Of a DNA stretch of 64,000 nucleotides, positions 1 through 10,911 are shown one piece after another. The notes below the pieces were generated by a model. The model made no database searches, had not been told where the DNA came from, and was given only the letters and a program-made list of their open reading frames with translations. The position numbers and the translations under genes were made by a program. Origin of the DNA: Dolomedes plantarius (taxonomy: Eukaryota; Arthropoda; Arachnida; Araneae; Dolomedidae); assembly GCA_907164885.2 (NCBI GenBank), contig OU015492.1, positions 197,101,460 through 197,165,459 of the forward strand, in the 5' to 3' direction. Position 1 is the first letter of the stretch. Each line of letters opens with the position of its first letter.

Positions 1-1185
1 AACGTATTTTTGTGTGTAATAATTTGTCTGTTTGTTGGTATTTCTCTGTTTTCCCGAGATAGCAGTTTCTTCGTGGGAAAGTAATATTACGATCTCTTTC
101 ACAGAATATGAAGAAAATTTTATGACCCATAAAACTGTTTCAAGTACACATTTTTGCTGAATTTTTTTATTTAATTTTGTCGAACTTGGAAGTTATATTT
201 CGACCAGTTATACTACAGGTGGATGAGAATGTTCAAAAGCATGAGAAATTTTGAAAATAGAAAACAATCATTTCGCATCGTAAAATGATGAAAGATAATT
301 TTAATTTTAAATAGAATTTGTTTTAAAATAAACTATTATGTTTCGTACAAACTTAATAAGAGATCTTGATTTTTTTTTAGCAGAGTCGATTCGTATAGTT
401 CAGATTAACTATTTTAGCTTTAGATTATTCATTCATTTTTATCAAAATTAAATAAAATTAAATTTTTTAGATGGTTTTAATCCTAACAAGTTACTGAAAA
501 GTGTTCATTTTGAAAAATTATATCTGCGTTTTTAAAGCAAAATATTTTAAATAAACATTTTGAATACATTTCTCCAAGTAAGGTAAATCTCCTAATATCA
601 ATACTCTTGATATTTAAACTAATTTTTATGAGAATAAACAGTTTGAAAATTAAGTAAGCCCTTATAATTTTCCAGAAACTCATTTTATGTCTTGAAAAAT
701 TTCGAAGCTCAAAGAATTATTGGAGATAATTTTCTTGTTCGGATTTCGAAGAATGTGAAGAAATTAGAAAAATTTCTTTTGTGTGCTCTATATTTAAAAT
801 ACAAAACCATCTAGATAAATGTTTTTCAACCTACGGTAAGCATACCTCAAGCATCAAGGGTATACCACCTTGATATTCAGGAGTTTGCGAAAATGATTTT
901 AAAAAAATCGATGTAATAAATATACAAATGATTTACATACGGAGAAAGATAAACAGTGTAAAGCAAAATACAGTTGCAAAGGAAATGTTCTCAACTCAAA
1001 ATTATTGTGACTCAAAATTATGACGGTTTTGTTCCTTATTTGACCTTCATAAATTCACAGGGCTGCAAATAATTTTCTTTCTCTTATTTGTGTGTCGGAG
1101 TGCCGTGGTCATTATTTGTAGATACAAATATTTCTTTCACTGAAAACTTCAGTGCTTAAATTTTCAGCTCTTAATTATTCAGTAT
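1..1185. other. A+T-rich non-coding stretch
   Basis: I see no gene, RNA gene or recognisable repeat in this stretch. Open frames are short and rich in Phe, Ile, Lys and Asn, as expected by chance in A+T-rich DNA. Confidence 0.6.
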
Positions 1186-1534
1186 GTTATTGTTGTTGCT
1201 ATTTCCCTCTGGTGGGAAGTTCTAGACTAGGACCATACCGGCTTTGCAGGCTGAGGAGTGCGGCTCCGGTGTACAACAGCACCACAAGGGTCGGAGTCCG
1301 ACTTGGCTAGTTGCCACCACAATTTTGACTGAGAACGCTCCCAGGGGAGATATCTGGGAGGCTTCGTACCTTTTCCCACCCTCTCTGACTTCATAGAAGG
1401 ACTTTCCGGTCTACGGATTTAACCTGCCCATATCCGGCCTAGAAACGAAGGTATTTAATGGCGCATGCCGGGATTCGAACCGAGCAACCTCAGTTCCAAG
1501 AGCCGATGCACTACCACTAGGCTACCTCGGGCCC
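1186..1534 (-). repeat. tRNA-derived SINE, family A, near full length
   Basis: Read on the minus strand, this begins with a tRNA-like head. An A box (TAGCCTAGTGG, complement of 1514-1524) is followed by a perfect B box (GGTTCGAATCC, complement of 1471-1481). A body of about 270 bp follows and ends in a GTT/AAC-type simple tail near 1186-1200. These are the parts of a tRNA-derived SINE: an internal RNA polymerase III promoter, an unrelated body and a simple-repeat tail. A second near-complete copy lies at 52778-53106 and body fragments occur near 12143, 51225 and 54055. The head is too diverged, and too firmly joined to the body, to be a working tRNA gene. Confidence 0.85.
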
Positions 1535-3401
1535 TTTTAATCAGCATCACTACATTGTAGTACTCTCTTGAGTTTGAAAGTACGGTTTTCGCTTGAATAC
1601 TGCCGAGCAACCAGATAATATATCAAGGTAAAAAATTGAAAGGAACTTCCGTCTGAGACTAATTTTAAAAGTTACGTTCGAAGGATAATCCCTTATGATC
1701 AAGTTCCTCTTCAAACTGGGCCGTAAAAATGAATATTTATGAATCCTTTGCGACACAGGGGTTGTTACCATGTTAACGTATGGGCAGACACCAGAAGAGA
1801 TTACGATCAGATCTCTGACAAAAACTCTTGTTAAATTGTTTTTTATTTACAAAATTTTAAGGTTTAGAGTAAAACTGACAAAAGACGGTTCGGTGTACTT
1901 GTCGAGAAATATTTAAAATACATGTTTTTAGTAGGGTAATAACTTCACCATTGATCGTTGGTTACATTTGATGATAAGCTCTGCGGTTGTAAATCCAAAT
2001 GGGTAATTTCAAATTACTAGTTTGATATTTTGCAGTTTTTTTTTTTACTTTTCTTTAAGATTTACTTTTCTTTACAAATAATCACTTGTAAATCAGTCAC
2101 CCTAACGTATACTATCAAATTCCCAAACTCGATATTTTTTGCATTTAGAAATTTATTGAAGAGTCATACATTTTATATATTTAAAAAAAAATTCAAATCC
2201 TCGGCACAACCCTGTTGCACGCAATCTTCAATACTTAACGATAAAATTTTCAAGCACATTTACCGTGAAACATGGAAACAATTTTTATTTCTATTACTGA
2301 ATAAGAGTTCTTTTTTTCCACCTTTACATCGATTTTATTAACCAGAATATTAAAGCTAATCACGTGCGTCTGAGTAAATAGGAAAATTTGTCTACTCAGC
2401 ATCGTTATCAGCATTTGAAAATCGGAAACATGACTCATCAAAATAAATTTGAATCAAGGTCTGCGCTTGCTTTTAATAAAGCTTCAATCATGAAGGGGGA
2501 TTATGCACGTAATTTTCAAATAAACATTTCGATTCTATAAATTAACATCTATTTTTAAGAATGAATTAAAAAGCTTTGCAGGTCACAAAATTACGCATTA
2601 CAAATTACTAAATTGTGGTTTGTTTTTTTCAACTTATTCGGCATAGACTTATTTTTTCACCTTCTGTGTAAGACTCTTTTAAGTGACATGACAAAATTAA
2701 ATTCTGTTCCGTTTGCACCCTGTTTAAAAGAAATTAATTAAACTAGTTACTAATAGGATATATTAATATACTTTGTCAATAATTTGTATTAGAAATGGCT
2801 ATAAAATATTGTACCGTGTAAGCAGTCATTACACGAAATCTTCAAATTCCGAAACTTTTTAATTGCCCGTATGACGTTACAAGTAGATGTTTCGATACCT
2901 GATGTCACCCTGTTTCGATGTTTAGTAGGTGCCATTTTGTTACCATCTGCTTTAAACACAAGATTATTGCATTTTACACTTATGAGCAGGGAAATTGTGT
3001 TACGATGTCAAAAATCCTGTACTTACTGCACACAGGAATGGGACTAACCCAGTACAAAATGTCAAACTGATAAAAAAAACTTGACAGTGATACGAGAGAG
3101 GAACATATAGTGTCGTGATGCCAAAGAACCACTTTTTGTTCATATGAGTGGTTAAGATCAGGACACCTTAGCTTGAGATGATTAAGTGTGCAAGTTATAC
3201 ATCAAACATAAACAGGTTTTTAATATGGACTTGGGTATCATCCTCAAGAAAATGTTATATACATATATTCAAAATCTGGAGAATTCCAAAAATCCGAACT
3301 TCTACAGAGCTAGATTATTTCTTTCAGGGTTGCTCAAATTGAAACAAAAGGGTTTCGGACTTATTTATTTAAGGAGATTTATTGTGTTAACTATTGAGGA
3401 T
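1535..3401. other. A+T-rich non-coding stretch with one dispersed repeat
   Basis: I see no gene. The segment 2426-2493 resembles 24540-24620: both run from a GACTCATCAAAATAAAT or GACTTATCAAAATAAAT block to a GCTTCAATCATGA-like block. That marks a diverged dispersed repeat of unknown class. ORFs such as 2030-2341 and 3186-3407 lack any family signature. Confidence 0.5.
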
Positions 3402-3692
3402 TGTTAGTGTCATCTTTAAGAAAAAAACAACTTTGACTTCAGCACCAGCGGGTTTGTGAATTTTAAAAAGGCTACGTCCTTGGCACGTGTAAAGACTTAA
3501 ATATACCGTACGCCAAAACTCCCTTGAAGAACAGCGAAAGAGCTCTAGCTTTTGCTATTACCACGTAATTCGTGTGCATTGCCGTCTTATAAATAAATGG
3601 ATTGATTTGGATGAAACAGTGTTTGAAGTTTTGTTTGTTGAAATCTCTTTAAATTGAAGTTTTAAATAGTATATTTAGAAGTCGTCGTAACA
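3402..3692 (+). repeat. Left LTR of the BEL/Pao element
   Basis: This 291-bp repeat matches 10618-10906 over its whole length, begins TGTTAG and ends TAACA. It carries an AATAAA-type polyadenylation signal in the stretch around 3591-3597. It is followed after four T residues by the primer binding site. Confidence 0.93.
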
Positions 3693-3696
3693 TTTT

Positions 3697-3714
3697 TGGT
3701 GCCGAAACCCGGGA
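3697..3714 (+). promoter_or_regulatory. Primer binding site for tRNA-Phe
   Basis: The 18 bases TGGTGCCGAAACCCGGGA lie four bases after the left LTR. They are complementary to the 3' end, including CCA, of the animal nuclear tRNA-Phe as I know it (acceptor 5' strand GCCGAAA). The match is perfect over all 18 positions. It would prime minus-strand DNA synthesis. Confidence 0.85.
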
Positions 3715-4470
3715 AGAAGCTTTATATGATCAGGTATGACCTGAAAACTTTTGATTTCAGTCCAGCGTTTGAACTTCTTCTGAAAATGGCTGAATCAAAA
3801 TTGAACAAGTGTATGAATAAAGTATGAATTGAAAAAGTTTTGATTTTTATCTGTACTGTACCTGAACTTGTTATAAAAGTGTGTGTTCTGCAAAATGGCA
3901 GAAAAGAGAGCAAGAAGAAAAATCATTAGGCATTCAACTACAAAACTTCTTGTAAAATCGAGGTAGAATTAGGTATGGAAGATTGAGACGAAAAATTAAT
4001 ATTGTCAGAATTTTTGCAGCAGTTAATTGAGAAAAAAGAAAAACTTCAGACTCCTAGGTAGAAAAAACCTGAATGTGGAAGAGCTTGAAACTGAGATCGA
4101 GGTTTCAGATGATTACCAGGAAAAAATAATAAAATAGAGGCCTAAAGTTGACGAATGTTTAAAATCTAAAATGGGTAGTTCTAATTTCGGGAATGAAATT
4201 CACAGGCAAGGTATTGGGAGAGCCCTGGAAATATGTGAACCAGTAGGGTTTGGAAATAATGTGCGACTGCCGAAATTATAATTGAAGAAATCTGAAGGGG
4301 AAATATCATCATGGAACGATTGGTGGGGTTCCTGTGATGGGTCGATACACGAAAACGAATTATTGTCGCCAGTATAAAAGTTTTGTTTCGAAAGGGTGTC
4401 TTGTTGGGGAGTCATTTTCAGCTAACAGTGGGTTTTCTAATGCAGTGGAAAATTATGAGCAGCGGTAGAT

Positions 4471-4957
4471 TTGTTGAAATCTAGGTTTGAGAGAACTGAT
4501 CTTCTGATTAGTACGCATGTGAAAAGGTTATTGAATTTAGTACATGATATAACCCTGAATAGCAGTCATCCCAAGGCCCTAAGGAAGTTATACGACAGCG
4601 TTCTAATAGAGGTGCGTAATTTGAACAGTTTATACGTCACTTCAGGGGCGTATGGGCATTTTCTTACTCCTGTAGTTATTAAATTATTGCCTGAAGAGAT
4701 AGCGTTGTTGTTTAACAAATTTCGAAAATCAAAAAATAAAATCAACATTGACGAGTTAATCGAATTCCTGTGCGAAGAGCTTATGAGCAGAGAATCAACG
4801 TGTCTGATAACTAACGTACACTATAAGCAGCAACATTACGTACCCTGTTTATATTTTAAGTTCACAGATAGTCGAAATCCTCGTTTTAGAAACAAAAGCA
4901 AAAACTACATGCCAGCTGCTTGTAATTTGGTCACTAATAGTACCAGTTCTGGGTATG
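4471..4957 (+). pseudogene. BEL/Pao gag fragment (DUF1759-like)
   Basis: The longest uninterrupted gag piece runs from an ATG at 4471 into the left end of the Tc1-like insertion, where it is cut off; the frame closes inside the insertion at 4975-4977. It shows the spaced pattern typical of the Pao gag domain DUF1759: helical blocks with ALRKLYDSVLIEVRNLNSL (about residues 36-54) and VIKLLPEEIALLFNKF (about residues 69-84). Upstream DNA (3720-4470) is probably the N-terminal part, but stops have broken it. Downstream gag resumes after 6347 with the zinc knuckle. The assignment rests on pattern and on its place between primer site and zinc knuckle. Confidence 0.65.
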
Positions 4958-4959
4958 TA

Positions 4960-6345
4960 CACTGCTGGCCACTGTAAATGCAACACCCTGAAGGAAACAT
5001 GCAAATAACATGAAATTTACAACATGCATTAGCGGAGGTGAGATATGCAAATGATTAGAATTTCAGCGCAGACGCACATCACGCGCGCCTGTGGCGCCAC
5101 TTCAAAGCGCTATTTAAGGCTTGGAGATTTCGACGATTTCAAGTTCGGCAATTGTGTTTTTCTTGTGGTTTTTTCAAAAAAACGATCAATTATGCCTCGT
5201 CGAAAACAGCGATCATCTTTTTATCAAGTATCCGAGTTCGACAGAGGAAGGATAGTGGCCTACCGAGATTGTGGATTATCTTCCAGGTAAATCGGCAGTC
5301 GTGTTGGACGAAACCAAACATATGTAATGCGGATATGTTGGTCGTTGGATGCAGGAGGGTACGACGGACCGGAGTGTTCGATCGTATCCACCTCAGAGCA
5401 CCACTTCACGTAATGACAGGCAAATTGTGCGCATGGCAGTGACGAATCGCTCAGTCACATCACGAACCATAGCACAGCACATGCAGTCTGTAACGCATCA
5501 TCCAGTGTCTGCGCGTACCATTCGACGCCGTTTACAGCAGAGTGCTTTGTCTACCTTTGACGCAGAACCACAAACGTCTCCGCCGCCAATGGTGCGATGA
5601 CAGAAGGATGTGGACGGCAGAATGGAATGAAATTGTCTTTACTGACGAGTCACGCTTCTGTCTGCAACACCACGATGGTCGCATTCGAGTCTGGAGACAC
5701 CGTGAAGAGAGGATGCTAAACAGCTGCGTTATGCACCGCCACACTGGTCCTGCACCGGGTATTATGGTATGGGGCGGTATTGGATATCACTCTCGCACAC
5801 CTCTAGTACGAATTGCCGGTACTTTAAACAGCCAGCGCTACATCTCCGAGGTGTTGGAGCCAGTTGTCCTTCCTTACCTTCAGGGCTTGCCCACAGCCAT
5901 ATTTCAAAGGACAATGCGCGACCACACGTGGCACGCATTGTCCAACGGTTCTTCGTCAATCGCCAGATTGAATTGCTTCCCTGGCCGCCTCGCTCTCCGG
6001 ATCTTTCGCCGATAGAAAACATCTGGTCCATGGTTGCTCTACGATTGATCCAGATTCCATCCCCAGCTGCCACAGCAGATCAACTTTGGCAACGTGTGGA
6101 AGCTGCTTGGTCTGCTGTACCGCAAGAACTCATCCAAAGTCTCTTTGAATCAATGCCGAGGCGTGTGGCAGCGGTGATCTCCAACAATGGCGGCTACTCT
6201 GGCTACTGATTTTGGCAGGAACCGCACTTCACAGAAGTCTATAAATTTTATCATTTGATACTTGGTCAACATGTTATCTACAAAATAAATTTTGTTGTGA
6301 TATCTCTTGTCTTTCTTGGTGTTGCAATTTGGGTGGCCAGCAGTG
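4960..6345 (+). mobile_element. Tc1-like (DD34E) DNA transposon nested in the BEL element
   Basis: Inverted repeats starting CACTGCTGGCCAC bound this 1,386-bp element; the two arms share the blocks ACTGCTGGCCAC and TGCAACACC. Both ends abut a TA dinucleotide (4958-4959 and 6346-6347), the usual Tc1/mariner target duplication. It interrupts the gag/protease region of the BEL/Pao copy and so is younger. It encodes one transposase on the plus strand, now a pseudogene. Transposases of this type are very common in orb-weaving spiders as I recall them, which supports the taxonomic guess. Confidence 0.92.
5192..6209 (+). pseudogene. Tc1-like transposase, broken
   Basis: The frame starts at the ATG at 5192 (MPRRKQRSSF) with a paired-type DNA-binding region. 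It is stopped by TAA at 5288-5290 and then shifts frame at least three times (near 5335, near 5570 and near 5905). The catalytic triad can still be read across frames: Asp in FTDESRF (codon 5644), Asp in KDNARPH (codon 5910) and Glu in SPIENIW (codon 6015). Exactly 34 residues separate the last two, giving DD34E. The C terminus ends NNGGYSGY before the stop at 6207-6209. The cut-and-paste enzyme would act on the element's own inverted repeats; this copy cannot make it. Confidence 0.9.
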
Positions 6346-6431
6346 TATTTTGTTCTAAAAATTCTGAAAGTGATAAATGCGATAAACTTTCGCTAGACGG
6401 AAAGAGAAATAAATTGAAAATAAATAACCAT

Positions 6432-6473
6432 TGCTTTAAATGTTTTAAAGGAGGTCATTTTGTAAAGGCATGT
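6432..6473 (+). pseudogene. Gag zinc knuckle (CCHC)
   Basis: The translation CFKCFKGGHFVKAC has the exact CX2CX4HX4C spacing of the retroviral-type nucleocapsid zinc knuckle, which binds RNA and zinc. It lies just right of the Tc1 insertion, inside an open frame 6255-6533 whose first part belongs to the Tc1 right end. It confirms that gag was split by the insertion. Confidence 0.85.
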
Positions 6474-6654
6474 TGGTCTAAAATTTCTTGGGTAAAACGT
6501 GGTTCTCGAAATCATAGAACGTATATTTGTTAGAAATCCACCACAAACGAAACCCCTCACAAAATGCTTCTGTCGTCTGTGTCAAACAATAATGTATTGT
6601 TGCAAACAATGTATGCAATAATGTATTGTTGTCTGTGTCACAAATAATGTATTG

Positions 6655-7034
6655 TTGCAAACACGTGTTGTACACGTAAAGTCTAACCATAAGATCAATT
6701 ATCATAGCACAGTTTTGGTTGACGAGGGGAGTCAAAGAAGTTTTGAGTTAAAGTCAGTGGATGATGAGTTAAAACTTCCTGTGATTTGAAAAGACAGTCT
6801 GTTACTGTACTCATTTGGCAGCAAGGTCCCCCCAAAACTCTGTATGATATTGTTCGTATTAGCCTTCAAAATGTTAGATATCCTCACATGGCATGGACAA
6901 CTGAATTGTTAGCGACAAATGAAATTATTGGAGCACGTGTTAATTATCCTGGAAAGGATCTTCAACCTTTGCTGAAAGAAAAGGGGATAGAATTGTTTAA
7001 CCCAGTCTCAAATCGAGTCGAGATTAAAAATTAA
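6655..7034 (+). pseudogene. BEL/Pao protease-like region
   Basis: A patch near 6705-6750 reads VLVDEGSQRSFELKSV, which matches the shape of the Pao aspartic protease motif (usually LD[ST]GSQRSFI). The second motif position is changed to Glu. The following frame (6786-7034) continues to about residue 82 with no stop. The protease would process the polyprotein. Assignment is by motif shape and by position between zinc knuckle and reverse transcriptase. Confidence 0.55.
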
Positions 7035-7099
7035 CCCCGAATTTTTCGGAGAGTAGGAGATAGTATTGGATCAAATAAAAGCCAACATTGTCGAAACCT

Positions 7100-7780
7100 T
7101 TAATGAAATAGCGCCAAAAAACTCTTAGTACATGCCGCATAGAGAGGTCTTGAAAGAAATCTTGTCAACTACAAAATTGCGAATCGTATTTGACGCATTT
7201 AGTAAAATGAAAGGCGGAAATTTGTTAAACGTTAGGCGGAAATTCGTCTAAAATCTGGCCCTAATCTGAATCCCGGTGTTTTAGATATTTTACTAACCTT
7301 TCGTGGATTTAAGGTTGCATTTTTTGCCGATATCGAAAAGGCCTTTCTGCAAATTGGCATAAAAGAATCAGACAGGGATTTCTTATGATTCATCTGGTTT
7401 AATGATAGGTGTGAAAATAGCTTTCAAATTTTGCGGATGACTTGAGTTACCTTACAATAAAGTGCATCTCATTTTTGCTTCCGACGACACTCAAAAATCA
7501 TATAAAACAGTATATAGAACAAAATGAGGCAGCATTCGATATGTTGAACAAATTTTTGTACGTTGATGTTCTTATATTTGGGGATAGAACTGTTGAAGAA
7601 TCGCGATGTCTTACTCAAGATGCTGCTGATATTTTGAGTAAAGCTAGTAAGATTTTAAGGAAATTCAATATAAATTCTAAAGATTTGATGAATTTGTAGA
7701 TTAACAAAGGAAATCTTAGAGAAGATGGTTGCGCTGATAGTAATGTTAAAGTGTTAGGAATGATTTGAGATACAAAGGAG
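7100..7780 (+). pseudogene. BEL/Pao reverse transcriptase, inactivated
   Basis: Recognisable blocks in order are TKLRIVFDAFSK near 7170-7205, FFADIEKAFLQIGIKESDRD near 7320-7380, and FLYVDVLIFGDRTVEE near 7553-7600. The last block is the active-site loop, which in working Pao enzymes reads YVDD. Here the second Asp codon is GTT (7568-7570), so the catalytic pair is lost. Frames are broken by stops between the blocks. The enzyme copied element RNA into DNA. Confidence 0.85.
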
Positions 7781-7799
7781 GATTTACTAAAGTTGGAAA

Positions 7800-8480
7800 T
7801 TATTAGTTAACTAAAGAGTAAGGAAACTGTAAAAATAACCAAACGCTACATTTTACAGGTAGCTGCAAAATTGTTTGACCCATTGAGTTTCGTGGCTCTA
7901 TATGTGATTAAAGTAAAATGTATGTTAAAAGAATTGTTGGAACTAGGTTTAGATTGGGATCAGGAAATTCCAAAGCAACAAAGGGTTAAAGGGGAAATTT
8001 GGTGCTCTGAAATGGACGAGTGACAAGAATGGCGTTTGGAAAGGGGGTATTTTGGCAACGATTTGAGCGATTTAGACTGAAAAGTTGAAGTACATTATTT
8101 TGCGAGGAGAGTCCAATTGCATTCGGAGCAGTAACGCATTTTCAAAATGTTAGGAATATTAAAATTGAGATAAAATTGATTATGTCAAATGTCCGAGTAG
8201 CCATGGGAGTTAAAAAAGCTTACTCTTCCACGGTTAGAGCTAATGACCCCGCTAATCGGAGTAAGGATGGCTAGTTACCTGCACTGACTATTCAAAATGA
8301 AATCCCCTAACAGCGTACTGTGGTCAGATTCCACATTAACGTGCCATTGAATCAACGACCTAGCCAAGAACTGGAAGTCATTTGTGTCAAATCGCATCAC
8401 AGAAATCCAAGACCTGGCCGATCCCATAAACTGGTGCCACTGTCCAGAAAAACATAATCACGCGGACATGCTGATAAGGG
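7800..8480 (+). pseudogene. BEL/Pao RNase H and connection region
   Basis: Translated blocks include LKKLTLPRLEL near 8210-8245, MASYLH near 8265-8282 and LWSDST near 8318-8335, the last containing the RNase H Asp. They are followed by FVSNRITEIQDLADPINWCH (8378-8437) and HNHADMLIRG. This series is the usual Pao RNase H with its C-terminal extension. Stops and frame changes are frequent before 8350. Confidence 0.75.
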
Positions 8481-8679
8481 GTGTATCACTCAAATCACTC
8501 ACCGACAGTACACTCTGGCGACAGGAACCACCTTGGCTGTCCACTACTGATGGCATGACGGAAAGATTCCAGAGCTTGATGTGGACTACCTGCTCAGAGA
8601 AAGAAAAAAAACTTCGATTTCCAAAGTCCTGATCATCCATTTGTAAGGAACTGGGGAAGGAGAGACTGAGGAGATTGGT

Positions 8680-9830
8680 GTGAACATAAATCCTGTGGAG
8701 CTTGAACCGATCCATAACAAACTTCTCCATAAATTTTCATCCTGGAACAGAATGCAGAGAATACTAGCATGGCGTCTTCGCTTCATTGAGAGTTGCAAAA
8801 CTGTAAAGGAGAGGAAATTCGGATTTCTAACAACAGAAGAGCTACGAACAAAGACTAGCATTTAAGATGGTGATGACACTTGTTCAACTCCAATCGTTTA
8901 AGACTGAGATCGACGCTCTTAAAAGACAAAAGCCAATTGCTGTGAATAATCCAATCGCTTCTCTCGCACCGTTCCTGGACTCCCAAGGTTTCCTTCGAGT
9001 GGGAGGCAGACTGGGATGGGCGAATTTACCAAAAAGAAAAAAGTTCGGTCCATTCTACCGAAAGACCATCATGTAACAAAAGTGAATCCACCACTTCCAC
9101 GAAATACATCTGCTTGGTGGTGTTCATCTAGTGCTGACTGTGCTTGCAACACATTACTGGATTATCAGTGCAAAACTGCTTGTAAAAAGCCTGATATTCC
9201 ATTGCACCAGGTGTCATAGGCAAAGGGCCAGAACAATGACACAGTTCATGGCTGATCTTCCATCAGCCAGAATCAACCCTTCACGTGTGTTCTCCTAAGG
9301 GTAGAGTAATTGAGTTGTATCCTGGATACAGATGGTATCCTGGTACAGATTTTACAGGACCATTTTCTTTGACGACAAGAAAAAGTAGGGGTGTACAATC
9401 CTTTAAGGGATGTGTGTATTTTTGTGTGTGTTACTACGAAAGCTGTCCATATTGAGTTTGTCAGTGATTTGACGGAGGAAGCTTTCGTAGCCTCGTTGAG
9501 GCGTTTCATGTCTCGTCGAGGAAAACCAAAAGAAATTTGGAGTGATTGTGTTACAAGTTATACTGGTGCCGCAAAAGAGCTCCAACGACTGACCAGTTTG
9601 TGTTTAAATTCTGAAAAGGATCAGACCCACTTTGTAAAGGAGAGTGTAATGGTAATTTAACCCCCTGCAGCACCACATCACGGTGGTAATTGGGAGGCTG
9701 CAGTTAAATCTTTCAAAACACACTTGAAACGAACTATAGGAGAGCAAATTTTGACAATTGAAGAATTTTTAACCTTAATAAACCAGATTGAGGCTTGCGC
9801 CTGTCAATTCGCGTCTGTTGACGCCAGTGT
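8680..9830 (+). pseudogene. BEL/Pao integrase, broken
   Basis: After the KFSSWNRMQRILAWRLRFI block (about 8730-8790) come HH near 9068-9074 and CTRCH near 9203-9220, the probable HHCC zinc-binding domain. The catalytic core follows: GTDFTGP (Asp codon 9348-9350), WSD (Asp codon 9544-9546) and GGNWEAAVKSFK (Glu codon 9694-9696). The last two are in one frame 50 codons apart, but a TAA at 9658-9660 separates them. Integrase joins the cDNA to the chromosome; this copy is dead. Confidence 0.85.
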
Positions 9831-10275
9831 CATTAGATGGTCCTGAAAATTTTGAAGTTTTGACCCATGGTCGTTTCCTTTTTTGCACTCCATTAACTGC
9901 ATTGCCAGATCAGGATTTAATATAGGATAAGTTGGGTCCTCTTCAACGGTGGAAATTGGTACAGAAAATATTGCAATGGTCTTGGAAAAAATTTTCTATT
10001 GATTATCTGTCATCTTTGCAAAAGCGTAACAAATGGGTGCGACTCAAGGAAAATATAAAATTAAATGATTTGTATTAATTCAGAAAGATGGAGTACCCTC
10101 GTTAAGATGGAAATTGGGTAGTGTAACTGAGTTGTATCCTGGGTTGGATGGCAAGGGAAGAGTTGTAAAAGTTAAAACAAAAACTTGTGAACATAACAGA
10201 TCCATTGTAAAATTATCATCATTGGCAATGGATGGGTGATTGAAAGTAAAAGATAATTCTTGAAATTTGTGCACT
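9830..10275 (+). pseudogene. BEL/Pao C-terminal DUF5641-like domain
   Basis: The translation contains GPLQRWKLVQKILQWSWKKF near 9931-9990 and SSLQKRNKW near 10011-10037. Then come LRWKLGSVTELYPGLDGKGR near 10098-10160 and VVKVKT. This is the conserved tail that follows integrase in Pao-type polyproteins. Stops interrupt it. Confidence 0.75.
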
Positions 10276-10604
10276 CAATTAAAATTTCTAATTTTTTATG
10301 TTATTCCTTCATTGAATTTCTTTGATTTTGCTGTTTTTGCTGTGTTTATTGAACAATGTCTTTAAATTGTGCTGCTGTTAAAGTATAAGGTATTAATTTT
10401 ATTGAAAACACTTGAATAGTTTTTATTTATTGATTTAATGTTATTGATCATTGATATAAATATAATGATTTATATGCTTTAAAGAACAATTTAGTGAAGA
10501 AATCTAATTGTGAAATTGCTTATTTGTGTTTTATAAGTGTTTTGCTAAATATTAGTGTTTTGCTTTATAGGTGTTTTGCAATTTAATGAACCCTTAAGGT
10601 TCAT

Positions 10605-10617
10605 GACGGAGGGAGTA
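10605..10617 (+). promoter_or_regulatory. Polypurine tract of the BEL/Pao element
   Basis: The purine-rich run GACGGAGGGAGTA sits directly against the right LTR, where the plus-strand DNA primer is expected. Confidence 0.7.
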
Positions 10618-10906
10618 TGTTAGTGTCATCTTTAAGAAGAAAACAGCTTTGACATCAGAGCCAGCGGGTTGGTGAATTTTAAAAAGGCCACGCCCTCGGC
10701 ACGTGTAAAGACTTATATATACCGCACGCTAAAACTCCCCTACTGAACAGCCAAAGAGCTATCCTTTTCCATTAGCATGTAATTCGTGTGCATTGTCATC
10801 TTGTAAATAAATGAATTGATTTGAATGAAACAGCGTTTGAAGTTTTGTTTGTTGACATCTCTTTAAATTGAAGTTTGAAATATTATATTTGGAAGTCATC
10901 GTAACA
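10618..10906 (+). repeat. Right LTR of the BEL/Pao element
   Basis: This 289-bp partner of 3402-3692 has about 34 differences by eye, including a two-base gap near the middle. It is followed directly by the AGGAT target duplication. Confidence 0.93.
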
Positions 10907-10911
10907 AGGAT

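Larger units (their letters stand above)
3402..10906 (+). mobile_element. Complete but decayed BEL/Pao LTR retrotransposon
   Basis: Two LTRs (3402-3692 and 10618-10906) both start TGTTAG and end TAACA. They are flanked by the same 5-bp target duplication AGGAT (3397-3401 and 10907-10911), so the ends are exact. Between them lie a tRNA-Phe primer site, gag, a zinc knuckle, a protease-like patch, reverse transcriptase, RNase H, integrase and a DUF5641-type tail, in the order protease-RT-RNaseH-integrase used by BEL/Pao elements. The LTRs differ at roughly 12 % of positions by eye, so the insertion is old. Many stops and frameshifts disrupt the coding part, and a Tc1-like element splits it at 4960-6345. 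Without that insertion the element is about 6.1 kb, which is normal for the superfamily. Confidence 0.95.

Noticed and set aside
1471..1534. tRNA-like sequences with A and B boxes (also near 23188, 26873, 53043 and 53932)
   Set aside because: They are joined to SINE bodies, occur in repeated copies, and lack a clean acceptor stem, so I do not call them tRNA genes.
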